Program-made: the position numbers and the translations under genes
The notes under the pieces: model-generated
What the model was told of the DNA's origin: nothing
Databases searched by the model: none
Seen by the model: the letters and a program-made list of their open reading frames with translations, nothing else
Source of the DNA: Taudactylus pleione
Taxonomy: Eukaryota; Chordata; Amphibia; Anura; Myobatrachidae
Assembly: GCA_031769625.1 (NCBI GenBank)
Contig: JAUIMM010000188.1
Coordinates: 5,620,001-5,684,000, forward strand
Length of the DNA: 64,000 nt
Direction of reading: 5' to 3'
In this document: piece by piece, positions 1 through 9,700 of the stretch
How the letters are laid out: the number at the start of each line of letters is the position of its first letter
Position numbering within the stretch: position 1 is the first letter of the stretch

Positions 1-253
1 CAGCTTCTCCATAACATAATCTCTTGGCTGATTATTCCAAAATTCATTTTATTACAAGTAAGCAAATATTTTATTACAACAAAATGCTCTAGGAAAACAA
101 AGATTGACTATGATGCAACCAACATTTATCTGATAAACTCATTTAACAGCAGCATCTGTGTTCTCAGTCTAAGGTATTCTGGGCAATGGAAGCAGGATGG
201 GTTTTCAAACAATAGGAAAAGCTTACGCTGTAACGCAAGGCCATTTTGCGGAC
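1..253. other. no recognisable feature
   Basis: AT-rich sequence without a recognisable gene or repeat. Confidence 0.5.
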
Positions 254-256
254 TTA

Positions 257-782
257 GGGCCTGATCCATTACTGATCGCAACTGCGATTACGCATGCAAT
301 CGGCCGATTGTTGCTTTCTGAGCATGCGTATATGCATCGCAGTGCGAATGAGTTTATGATCGCAGTGACTGCACAGACCATCGCAGAGTGATTGACAGAA
401 AGAGACCATTTGGGGGATGGGTGGTCGGCGAAATACAGGCGTGCCAGTGCGTTTGAATGCCGTTACAGGGGCGTACATAAATTAGCCATACGCAGCTTAG
501 GCTTTCACTGCGTGTGATGAGGTTAGCAATGTCTGAGTAAGGTCTGACCTTGTGCAAGTGTGCGCGAGGCTCCGATGGTACCGATGGTTTTGCAGACTTG
601 CTACGTATTACGGATGTGTGTAAGGTAAGGTGGGCGTCCTTATGTTAGGCTGCGATGGCACATAGTGATTGCATTCATTAGCATATCTTTGCAGTGAGAC
701 TGCGTGCGTAATCGCTATTGCCATTACTATGGGCCTGATTAAGTAAGGCTATCGCAATAGCGATCCTTACTGAATCAGGCCC
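257..782. mobile_element. Harbinger-type MITE, family D, copy 1
   Basis: Left end GGGCCTGATCCATTACTGAT and right end ATCCTTACTGAATCAGGCCC form terminal inverted repeats. Flanks are TTA (254-256) and ATA (783-785), an imperfect 3-bp duplication. The body matches the copies at 38100, 39055 and 63676 in the same order of modules (GCGATTACGCATGC, GAGTGATTGACAG, ACAGGCGTGCCAG, TCTGAGTAAGGTCTGACC, TTACGGATGTGTGTAAGG). No coding capacity. The right end carries an extra TIR-like copy at 730-749 that pairs with the true end. Confidence 0.8.
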
Positions 783-1002
783 ATAGTTTGCGCGTTATTC
801 GCACTGCGTATGATCTAGATACAAGCGAATGGAGGCTATGCAGAGTTGATGTACACGAACATACGCCCTTTTCAGACGCATCTAATGACAGAGCTGGTGG
901 AAGAGCAAATTTATAATGATGGTGGATTGCTGCATTTTCTCAGTGCACGCAATGCGGTTGTAACTATGGCTGAGTGGTGTTCATCTCTGCATTGGACCCT
1001 AT
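783..1002. other. no recognisable feature
   Basis: Short spacer between two MITEs; nothing recognised. Confidence 0.4.
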
Positions 1003-1207
1003 GGGGGGAATTCAATTAGGAGCGATGTTCTCCCCCCACGAGTAAGTGTGGCTATAGGCTGCACTTACAGCACCGCTGGTTGTGCGGATGTGCAAGTCCC
1101 TCCCGCCATTAGGGGAGTCAGTTCCAATGACGTTGCTGACGTTTACAAGCCGTTGCAGCGGCAACTTTCCCTCCTCCAGTGCAGGGGCGATTTAATTGAA
1201 TTCCCAC
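1003..1207. mobile_element. short MITE with GGGGGAATTCAATT ends
   Basis: The left end GGGGGAATTCAATTAGGAGC is mirrored by a right end containing GGGGCGATTTAATTGAATTC. The interior holds small hairpins and no coding frame of note. Superfamily not determined. Confidence 0.6.
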
Positions 1208-1544
1208 CTAGGTGTTCACCTGTTGTATAAAGCAACCAGAAGAGAACTAACTGTACGGGCATAACAGAGACAATGGCGGTCATTTAGAGCTCATACAAAT
1301 GTAAGGGCAGAGCACACCGGGCTCCTCTTTTTTATGCTGTGGGGGTTTTTTTTGTAATCATGTATTTTTTGTGCATTCACAACAAATATAAACTATACCA
1401 TAACAACATGTGTTACGTATCGGTCATATCCAGTGACCCTGTGTGAGCCTCCATTGCGTGCAAAAACATGAGATAAATGTTTGCAAAGGAACAAAAACAA
1501 TTCCTGACAGTGTAATAACATTGGTACAGTAAAATAAGAAGCAA

Positions 1545-1573
<29 letters not shown>
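1545..1573. repeat. (TAA)n microsatellite
   Basis: About nine uninterrupted AAT/TAA triplets. On the minus strand they encode runs of Tyr or Ile, which explains apparent open frames there. Confidence 0.95.
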
Positions 1574-1577
<4 letters not shown>

Positions 1578-1635
1578 GAAAAATAAGACCAGCACCAGCA
1601 AACGTACCCTCCACTTCCGATCGTATTTTAAATAA

Positions 1636-1638
<3 letters not shown>

Positions 1639-1670
<32 letters not shown>
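1639..1670. repeat. (TA)n microsatellite
   Basis: About sixteen TA dinucleotides in an AT-rich setting. Confidence 0.95.
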
Positions 1671-1674
<4 letters not shown>

Positions 1675-2384
1675 ATATATAAAAGAAAACTGTGATAAGA
1701 GAAGCAGAGTGAAAAATGCAATATACAGGGACCAGTATCATACGGGGTTAATGGGTGGGTCATTGACAAGCGATTGTATTAGTTTCTGATGTATTGCTGC
1801 AGATAAAGGTTTGCACATGGCATATGGTATAACCTCCGTCCTCCACCCTAACCTCCTTTCCTTAGTGCGGGTTCCAACCATTCCACATGGAAGAGTTTGT
1901 GAAGGTTTTCTGTAGAAGGCCCCGGGCTGGGAGCGGTAGATTACCTACACATGTGTATTATTATACTTATATTGTCTTCCCTGATAAAGCTTTTTACTAC
2001 CCCATGGTTGCCCCGAAGGGAATGTTCATTGCTGGAACCAAAAATTGCCTATTCAGGCGTCAGGAATAAATAATCCAGTGAAATTAGTGTAGCCTGATCA
2101 TTCGCCAAAAAAAAGTCAATGTGTGGGTATTTCGATAGACATTGGTAGAGGAAAAAGGCAGGTTGTGGCATTGGTGGGTGTCAGAAAATTGGGTTACATT
2201 TTTTACTTCTTGCCATGAATTATTATTAAAGAGACTTATTTGTACTGGGACCGTACAGTACGTTCCCGCCAGGACTAATTGCATTATTTGTTCATTGGCA
2301 GCATTGTTATACTCTTCAGAAAGTATGAGGCTGCAGTAACTTTGGATGACAATGAATATGTATTTTATTATTCTAACTCTGATT
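1675..2384. other. no recognisable feature
   Basis: Mixed-composition sequence without a recognisable gene or repeat. Short open frames here show no familiar motif. Confidence 0.4.
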
Positions 2385-2388
2385 TTAT

Positions 2389-2429
<41 letters not shown>

Positions 2430-2472
2430 CAGTATTAGTATTATTATTATTGCAGTATTATATTATTACTAC

Positions 2473-2505
<33 letters not shown>

Positions 2506-2595
2506 ACAGTATTTATTATTATTATTATTATTATTACAGTATTATTTTTATTATTATTTCTACTACTACTGCTACAGTATTATTATTATTATAGT
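2385..2595. repeat. long imperfect (TTA)n microsatellite
   Basis: About 210 bp of TTA triplets interrupted by ACAGTA-type blocks (CAGTATTATTA recurs several times). The poly-Ile/Leu frame through it is an artefact of composition. Confidence 0.93.
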
Positions 2596-2600
2596 ATGAT

Positions 2601-3175
2601 GATGATGATGATTATTTTAATATATTCCATTGACTCTTTGGCAGAGTTTTTATTTTGGTTGTGACTCTTTGCTAGGAGGTCACAGCTTCCTATTACTGCC
2701 CCTGGAAACACTTATTACCTTTTTACATGAGGGTTTTTTCTCTATAATTACCTTGTTATACGTACAGAAGAGCCAAACCTGTAATACATCAATAGTCCCC
2801 ATTTCATAACCATTCCCACAGAGGCATTGCCAGTGGTCCCCGAGTGGTGCTGAGCAGAAATGTTTACAGTAGGTGGAATTCCAGCTCTCAGCGGTATGCA
2901 GGTCCTGACAGATCAGACCAGCAGGAAGATCCACTTGAGATTGCAGCAGTGTCCTCTGGTGTCCTCTGGTTTACTGATAGCTAGAAACAGAACAGCCCTA
3001 GAACTCTGGGAGTGACCTCCTGTCCTGCCCAGATCGCCTCCTATTTGAAATGATGCCGCTGACATCCAATGCACGCTCACTATACACCTGGGATATAACT
3101 TTTTTTTTGTATATAATCTCAGGTAATACATAACATAGTTTGGTGGCTGTATACTGTATAAGGCTCTTTCCATCT
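2601..3175. other. no recognisable feature
   Basis: Unrecognised sequence up to the A-rich end of the LINE fragment. A 13-bp direct repeat (GTGTCCTCTGGT) lies near 2949-2972. Confidence 0.4.
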
Positions 3176-4345
3176 TTTTTTTTTTTTTACATAGAAACTT
3201 AGAATCTGGCGCCAGATAAGAACCACTTGGCCCATCTAGTCTGCCCTTTTTATCAGCTTATGGTAACCATAAACCCTATTTGATATTTAGTTTCTTGTAA
3301 GGATATTCTTATGCCTATTCCATGTTTAAATTGTTCTACAGTATTAGCCTCTACCACCTCTGATGGGAGACTATTCCACTTATCCACTACCCTTTCTGTG
3401 AAGTAATTTGTCCTTACCTTTCCCCTGAACCTCCTTCTACCCAGTCTCAGTGCATGTCCTCTTGTTCTAGTACTTCTCTTCCTATGAAGAATGTTTCCCT
3501 CCTGTACTTTGATGTATATTAAAGTTTCTATCATGTCCCCCCTTTCCCTACTGTCCTCCAAACAATACATATTAAGATCTTTTATCCTTTCCAGGTAAGT
3601 ACTGTGGTGTAGGCCATGCACCATTTTAGTGCCCTTATTTGTACAGTCTCTAATGTATTTGTAACCTTTTGGAGATATGGCCTCCAGAACTGAGCACAGT
3701 ATTCTATATGAGGCCGTACCAGTGACATACAGTATACAGGGGCACTGTTACATCTTTCTTCATGCAACTGATTCCTCTCCCTATGCACCAAGTGTCTGAC
3801 TTGCCTTTCTCATTGCTTTGTTACAATACTTACGTGTTTTAAGTCAACTGAAACAGTGACTCCTAGATTCCCTTCCTCCTCCGTAGTGTCCATTATACTG
3901 CCGTTAATACTATATTTAGCCTTTGGGTTTTTGTGACCTAAGTGCATGATGTTGCATTTGTAGACATTAAAATATAGTTGCCAAGCTCTTGACCTAGATC
4001 ATCAATCATTTGTGTTACCCCTCCTGGTGTGTCTACCCTGATGAATACCTTTGTGCCATCTAAAAAAAGAGCTTACTCTCCCTTCAATACCATTTGCAAT
4101 GTCACTAATAAAGATATTAAAAAGCACTGGTCCAAGTACAGATCCCTGAGGTTCTCCACTGGTAACCTTTCCCTTCTGTGAATGAGCTCCATCTAGTACA
4201 ACTCTCTGTTTTCTATCCTGCAGCCAAGATCTTATCCATTCAACCATCTTAGAATCCGATCCTCAAGCTTTTATTTAAGAGTCTGCGATGTGGGATCATG
4301 TCAAAAGCCTTTGTAAGGTCTAGGTAAGCTATATCTAAGCCTATG
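3176..4345 (-). mobile_element. 5'-truncated CR1-type LINE fragment
   Basis: Read on the minus strand this is the 3' part of a non-LTR retrotransposon of the CR1/L2 clade. It runs from the fingers/palm part of the reverse transcriptase to a 3' tail. The tail reads ATTCTAAGTTTCTATGT and then an A-run (plus strand T-run 3176-3189), resembling the ATTCTRTG-like 3' ends typical of CR1. The 5' end is missing, as is usual for LINE insertions; beyond 4345 the sequence switches to an unrelated repeat. Confidence 0.85.
3253..4335 (-). pseudogene. broken CR1-like reverse transcriptase (C-terminal part)
   Basis: Minus-strand pieces in three frames give, in order: a DLTKAFD palm motif (near 4320, D of the catalytic site), the block WLQDRKQRVV followed by SGEPQGSVLGPVLFNIFISD (4250-4080), LVRPHIEYCAQFWRPYL (about 3730-3680), and the C-terminal block DLNMYCLEDSRERGDMIETL with WNSLPSEVVEA (3590-3330). 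These are recognised parts of CR1/L2 ORF2 after the catalytic core. The expected FADD motif is destroyed by a small deletion near 4065, and further frameshifts separate the blocks. It is a dead fragment. The clade call (CR1 rather than L2) rests on the C-terminal block and the 3' tail. Confidence 0.85.
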
Positions 4346-4540
4346 CGCTTCTATTGAGACTCCCCCCCTGGGAGGGATCCAATCGCATCCCTCCCTGCAC
4401 CCCCACGGCGCACACGTCCTTCTGCGCATGCACAGCAAGAGGGAATTCTGGGTCACAGACCTGGAAGTCCCTCACTCACAAAAGTCAGCTCTTACCCAGA
4501 GAACTGTCCTTTGCGTTTTTTCTTATTGCATACCGGCGTA
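4337..4540. repeat. interspersed repeat J, copy 1
   Basis: About 200 bp that match 61657-61862 in order: GCCTATG.GCTTCTAT, GGGATCC, CCTTCTGCGCATGC, CTGGAAGTCCCTC, and a final ATACCGGCGT against ATGCCGGCGT. Likely one piece of a non-coding transposon; its ends are not visible here. Confidence 0.6.
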
Positions 4541-4801
4541 ATTAATGTTGACATGTATGAGATGAGTGGTCGGATGCATCGCATGCAAATTGCCATACAT
4601 CATGCATCCCACCCAGGGTCAGAGTTGTGATTGAGATGCACAAAATGTTTTGAAAATGTAGTGGGCGGAGACAGGGAGGCGACTTAGCGCACGCACGGAG
4701 ATAGTCCGCCTTGGTCGTATTGATACACAAGTACCGATTCCATATCAATACAAAAGATTCTGATCGTCTGTCCCTGCCGTGAAGTTTAGTTCATGCGAGA
4801 C
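4541..4801. other. no recognisable feature
   Basis: Spacer without a recognisable feature. Confidence 0.35.
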
Positions 4802-4804
4802 TTA

Positions 4805-5321
4805 GGGGGTCATTCAGACCCGCTCGCGAGCGGCAGGACACTCGCAAGCGGGTCGATGTTCCCCACTGCGGGGGGAGCTCCGTCGTGCGCATGCGCGAGA
4901 CCCGGCGAGCGACGGGCTCACCATCGCTCCGGGTCTCGCACCAAAGGGGGCGTGCTGTCGATGTTGATTGACAGCACGCCCCCTTTGGTGGGCGTGCCGG
5001 GGGCGTGCCTGCCAGACGGAGGCGTTCCCATGGGAATGCCTACCGTCTCAAGCCGGCCCCACTGACATCACTAGTGATGTCAGTGGGAGTGATTTTGGCT
5101 CTGATAGAGCTAAAATCACTCCAGGGCTTGCGGTAGCGAGACCCTACCGCAGGGTCTCCGTCGCAAGCCCGATGGTCAAGACCATCGCGACCATCATCAT
5201 GGACGCTCGCTATAGCTGTGGGTGGTAACCCACAGCTATGCGAGCGTCCATGAGGACGCTCCAAAAAAAGGCAGGAGGGCCCTGATTCAGAGCGAGCGCT
5301 CTGGTCACAGCGTTCAGCTCT
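4805..5321. mobile_element. multi-hairpin Harbinger MITE, family C, copy 1
   Basis: Left end GGGGGTCATTCAGACCCGCT after a TTA; the right terminal repeat is degraded (GAGCGAGCGCTCTGG then TTCAGCTCTTAA). The interior is a chain of palindromes. AAGGGGGCGTGCTGTC pairs with its complement around 4945-4987. Next come GGCGTTCCCATGGGAATGCC (5022-5041), CACTGACATCACTAGTG.. (5060-5086), an AGTGATTTTGGCTCT pair (5088-5121), and a CTTGCGGTAGCGAGACC pair (5127-5169). The chain ends with GATGGTC/GACCATC (5170-5196) and GACGCTCGC..GTGGGT paired with ACCCAC..GCGAGCGTCC (5202-5252). No coding capacity; apparent open frames on both strands are shadows of the symmetry. Confidence 0.85.
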
Positions 5322-5850
5322 TAATGTGGTAATTCGCATCAGGGATATTTCCAGACTCTTTCGGGGCCCAGGGGATCAACCACTGTTTTAGGGTTCGGAA
5401 AGTATGCCCATACATATGTGTATGTCCATAGGGCACTGTCATGGTCCAACGGCACGACTGATGTGCCCAGTGATTTTGGTAAGGAAGGTTAAACAATTAA
5501 ATACACCTTTCCTAAACCTGGCATACTATCACTATTATAATCATTTATTCAAAGATCTACGTTTGCCTCCCATATTCAGTGTACACATATTTACGCATGT
5601 TTTTGGCACAAAGAGACAGCTTTGAGGTGGTGTGAATTTTGGCTAATTTCGCACATCCTATATGGAGCGCTATGTACAATTCAAATCACCTTCATGCCTG
5701 CACAGTCTTCCCCCCCCTGCCATATTGTTCTTACAGATATGAGGACTTATTTAAATGTGGGCGCAAGTCAATTTGTGCAAAATACAAAGGTGTTTTGCTT
5801 TAAATTTGTCCAAGGTACATACGCAATACTTGCTGCCGTATTTTGACTTT
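5322..5850. other. no recognisable feature
   Basis: Mixed-composition sequence without a recognisable gene or element end. Confidence 0.4.
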
Positions 5851-5925
5851 CATGCACTGGGGTAACTACCACAAGTGCAGGGGGTGCAGCTGCTATGTAG
5901 CCTCCGGAGCTCGGCCCTCCCCCTG
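5851..5925. mobile_element. fragment of a hAT-like MITE (GGGTAACTACCA end)
   Basis: CATGCACTGGGGTAACTACC followed by GTGCAGGGGGTGCAGCTGCT matches the left end of the complete element at 28949 (CATGGGCGTAACTACCATAG, GTGCAAAGGGCGCAGCTGCT). No right end is visible, so this is truncated or interrupted. Confidence 0.5.
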
Positions 5926-5929
5926 CACC

Positions 5930-6497
5930 TAAGGTGCCCGGCCAGCCGTGGTTGCGTCCTCCAGCAGTGTGCTGCGCAAGGCAGGTCCATCTGACCTCCC
6001 AGTTGGCTCTGCCTCTCTCTCTCCTCACTGACTGATACTGGGAGGAGGCGTGGCCACCTCCTCCCAGCATCGGAGGAGAGGTGGAGCCGACCGGGAAAGG
6101 AGGTGTGCCTGCCCTGCGCAGCACATGCAGAAGGACGACGCGAACTATGAACGCAAAGTTGCCCCATTTGTGGATGAGCAAAGAAGCATCTGCACGCGTG
6201 CGTTTCATTGTCTGTATACTGAGTTGCGTATATAAAATGAGTGTAACCTTAAATCTAGTAAAGATCATCACCTTCAAAACATTGCACCCGGTTTATGAAA
6301 AATGTACGCCTTGATTCAAATGTGTAACTCATAATAAAATGAATCTCAAAAGAGTGCGTAAAACTTCCATCTGCAGGTCCTTGCTCTACGACGTGTGCAT
6401 ATTAATGCCCGATTTGCATATCCGTGCGCCAGGGCCTCAAGTTTGCACCAAGAAACAACTTTATATCATGAAAACGCTCGTCCGCAGAATTCATTTA
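5930..6497. other. no recognisable feature
   Basis: Unrecognised; GC-rich in the first 180 bp, where GGGAGGAGGCGTGGCC and a near-complement form a short hairpin (about 6040-6080). Confidence 0.35.
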
Positions 6498-6664
6498 GGG
6501 TTTGATTCAGAGATGGACGCAAATCCCGTCGCGTCTGCTTTTTTTTTACGCAACAACTGTACAAAGTATGCAAATGACTCAGCCATCTAGATTTGTATTG
6601 AGATGTTCCACCGGCGTCTATGCAAATCCAAATGATTGCGTCCAAAAATTTATCATCGGACACA
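6498..6664. mobile_element. left end of a degraded Harbinger-type MITE
   Basis: AGGGTTTGATTCAGAGATGG resembles the GGGCCTGATTCAGAG terminus. A matching right end is not seen; the B1 element at 6665 may have inserted into it. Confidence 0.35.
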
Positions 6665-7057
6665 GGGCCCGATTCAGACGCAGACGCTAAGAAGCGTTCG
6701 CTTGTAGCTGGCCGATTTTCACATTGTGCGCATACATATGCATTGCAGTGCGCGTGCGCGAACTAGTCCGAGCAATCGCCCAGCATAGACAGCCCAGCTG
6801 AATGAGTGACAGGTCAAGCTGTTTGTGGGTGGTAACAGGGGAAGGCCACTAAAAACGGGGGAGTGCCCGATGTACCGATGGTTCCTGGGCATGAAGTGCG
6901 CTAGTGGGCATCTTAAGACAGGCTGGTGGGCGTCTGCATACACAAAGCGATCGCACGGCCAGACATAGTGGGCGCTTATGCCTTGCCGTGCGATCGCCTT
7001 CCATGCCATCACTTAGCCGAATTTTCATATGCTGGCGACCGGGTCTGAATCGAGCCC
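6665..7057. mobile_element. Harbinger-type MITE, family B, copy 1
   Basis: Left end GGGCCCGATTCAGACGCAGA; right end GGGTCTGAATCGAGCCC. The interior shares long ordered matches with 47423-48027: GAGTGACAG, GTTTGTGGGTGGTAACAGGG, GCTAGTGGGCATCT, CGTCTGCATACACAAAG, and GCCATGCCATCACTT near the right end. No coding capacity. Confidence 0.8.
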
Positions 7058-8095
7058 GCAGATCAGTCGATTATGGAACTTCTGAGTAACCCTATTGTTA
7101 CTCAGAACGCCCATCGGTACTAATACGCCGGAGCAGCGATTCAAGGATGCAGCCACTGGCTGCAACACGCCTACAAAACGGTCGCGATGCGCCTGCCTAT
7201 CTCTAACCACCCCCTTACGTCCCACAAATAGTCCCTACCTGTCAATCACTCTACGTGTAAATCCTCTCTACGAATAATCCACAACTCTGACGCATGCACA
7301 GTACTTAAAACATCGGCCAATAAGAAAATATCGTGTTTGTGTCCATCTCACAAGACCCTTAGGCCCCCACTATTTGTTTTTTTTTACTGTTTTCCAGCAT
7401 ATTTTTCATATTATGAACATTGTTGATCGCACCAGTCCCTAAAAACCTATCAAACCTGTTACACTTACATTGAATGAATTATTATATGAGCTGACAGCTA
7501 TGTGTGCTGTACTGCAGGGAAGCCGCTGGTAACAGATAGAACATGAGATAGGCGATGATTATCATATACAGTATAAGCTTTCAATAACAGTGACATATGC
7601 AGCAAATCCACTGGTAGCATAAAAGCAGTGAGCGATGTGGGGATAATGGAATATGGAGCAGTTTGTGTAATAACAGAGAGAAGAGTTATTCCTCTGCCCT
7701 CAGATCCATGTAGTATAATACTGAATCCCGGCCCCAGTCCTCAAGGGCTAGGATTAAAGGATTTTCTTACACTAGCAAAGCCGACAAGCAGCGTAATACA
7801 GTGTTTACGTAAGTGATGGATCGTCCTAAACAAACAGCTCTTCTTCATAGAAGTCAGCGAACTACATGTACAGGGAGACTAAAACAGACTCGGGGAATTC
7901 TTCTACAGATGCATCTGGTACGTACAAAAGGTAAATACTATATGAAGGGGGCTGCGTACTATCCCGGCTTGCACTGCTTATCTTGTGGGATTTTGCTCTG
8001 CGCATGATCAGCAAGTAATCAAACCAGCACTCAACTTATACATACACCTACCTGTGCCTGTGCCTTCTGGGGCAGGGATGGGGCCTTATAATGTG
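7058..8095. other. mostly unrecognised; Harbinger-like debris at its start
   Basis: 7058-7270 has the composition and short modules of the neighbouring MITEs (for instance CTGTCAATCACT) but no clear ends. 7270-8095 shows nothing recognised. Confidence 0.35.
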
Positions 8096-8097
8096 TG

Positions 8098-8598
8098 GCA
8101 GTCGGGATGCCGACCATCCAAATGCCGACCGTCGGCATCCCGACTGTCTAATCCCGGCAGGGGTCTAATGACAGGCGTCGAAATCCTGACGCGTCATTTT
8201 ACCTACGCCGGGAGCCCGACGCCCGGCATACCGATCGAAGGTAAGCCGGGCAACAGGCGCGGACAGCTGCGGGGGGGAAGATTTAGGATTAGGCACCCAC
8301 CCCCCAGGAGGGTTATGGTTAGGCTAGGGGAAGGGTCGGTTAGGGTTAGGCACCCCAGCAGACTTAGGTTTAGGCTGCGGGGTAGCGGGGGTTAGGATTA
8401 GGCACTTAAAGGGGGGATTAGGGTTAGGCACTTGGGGGGGAGGTTAGGGTTAGGCACCCCTAAGAGAAGGTTAGGGTTAGGGGGGTTAGGTTAGTTAGTA
8501 CTTACCTTAATAGCTGTCGGGATCTTCACTGGTGCCGGTCTTCTGGCGTCGGGATTTGAACCATTGGTCCGGCGGTATTTCATACTGATCCCCTTATA
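8098..8598. mobile_element. element G1 with telomere-like subrepeats
   Basis: The ends carry GGCAGTCGGGATGCCGACC and CATACTGATCCCC. Inside (8280-8490) the motif GGTTAGGGTTAGGCAC recurs with G-rich spacers of varying length. The same arrangement in reverse orientation is found at 43025-43548, and a shorter copy at 45962-46165, so this is a dispersed transposon-like repeat and not a telomere. Superfamily not determined. Confidence 0.7.
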
Positions 8599-8715
8599 AC
8601 AAGGGCCAAGTACAGTAAGGGCGTGTTTATGTTAACGTGCTCATGCAGACCAGCAGAAGAGTGACTGAAGGCATTTAATTGACTGGCAAGTATTTAAACC
8701 CATTATTGATAATAT

Positions 8716-9700
8716 TTATATAGTGCGCCACCTTATTCACCAGTATTGGAGTGGCTGCTCTAAAGGATAATTACCAATTCCCCAAAAAGCAAAAATGCTA
8801 AAAAGTGAACAAATCTAATAGAGCGCCTAAAATCCAATAGGGACAATATACAATCTGCAACTCTCCGTTAGAATAATAATTATTTATTAATAGTATATTA
8901 AATCTTCCATAAAAAAAACAGGACTAATAATCCCACATAAAAGACATATAAGCAACAATATTGAACGGATATAATATTTAGGAGTTTCATATGAAATAAT
9001 TTCATGCAAAGTAACACATTTTAGCCAAATATGTCTCTTCTGTGCACATAGAATCTTGTTGTATCTTTTGCTCCTTTCAATGTATCAAAAGCACTTTGCA
9101 ATAGAGGTTTTGCTCAGAAAAATTGCTGAAGGTCTCACAATCAATAGTAAGGATATATCCAGTGTTTGTATACATATATATATATATGCATACATATATG
9201 CATATATTTTACACTACCCGTTAAAGGAGTGAAATTGCAGGGGTACATAAAGGTATATAGCTTGTAGCATAAATATGCAGACTGATGTAATAAACCTGAT
9301 TATTGTATAATACAGATAGGAATCACTGTGTCCAGTCCATATATACAAAGTTGTTCACATACAGGGCTACTGATATTCTCACCCAGTGAAAAGCACACTT
9401 TTCTCCACATCTGCAGCACGATATGAAGCAACGCTCGCCGCGTTCATTCCCGGAGCTCTATAGCACAGCGCTGCACTGTGGGCTCGGCAGAAGACAGAAA
9501 TCACTGCTCCTTCTTTAGAATTGAATAGCAGGGGTAATGCTCCATAGAAGGATGGTAAGGTGCTTGGCTGTTAATGAGAAGTGAGCGGCTTCCAATTAAT
9601 TTTTGCAGATATGCGTGGATAAGGGGTAAAAAGGCGTATACCCCACAAGTCCTTAACGTGTTTCTCTATCGATGATAGCTTCCTCATAAGGATATGATAT
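8716..9700 (-). mobile_element. possible Penelope-like element fragment
   Basis: Starts with TATTTATATAGTGCGCCACC and ends beside a hammerhead-core-like motif read on the minus strand (9651-9690). The layout resembles 24484-25070, which starts ATATATAGTGAAGGGCGCTG and also ends in such a motif. Penelope-like elements are known to carry hammerhead motifs in their repeats. No protein remains are visible, so the assignment is weak. Confidence 0.35.
9651..9690 (-). ncRNA. hammerhead-ribozyme-like core, decayed
   Basis: The minus strand reads CTTATGA, then the stem CTATC-ATC-GATAG, then GAAAC. The hammerhead consensus is CTGATGA, stem II, GAAA; one core base differs (G to T). Stem III and the cleavage site were not resolved by eye. 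Probably inactive. Confidence 0.4.

Noticed and set aside
1413..1769. 118-residue minus-strand frame with Ile and Tyr runs
   Set aside because: Spans (TAA)n and (TA)n microsatellites; composition only.
8280..8490. Telomere or interstitial telomeric tract
   Set aside because: TTAGGG units are separated by irregular GCACC-type spacers and the same structure recurs inside defined repeat ends at 43025 and 45962.
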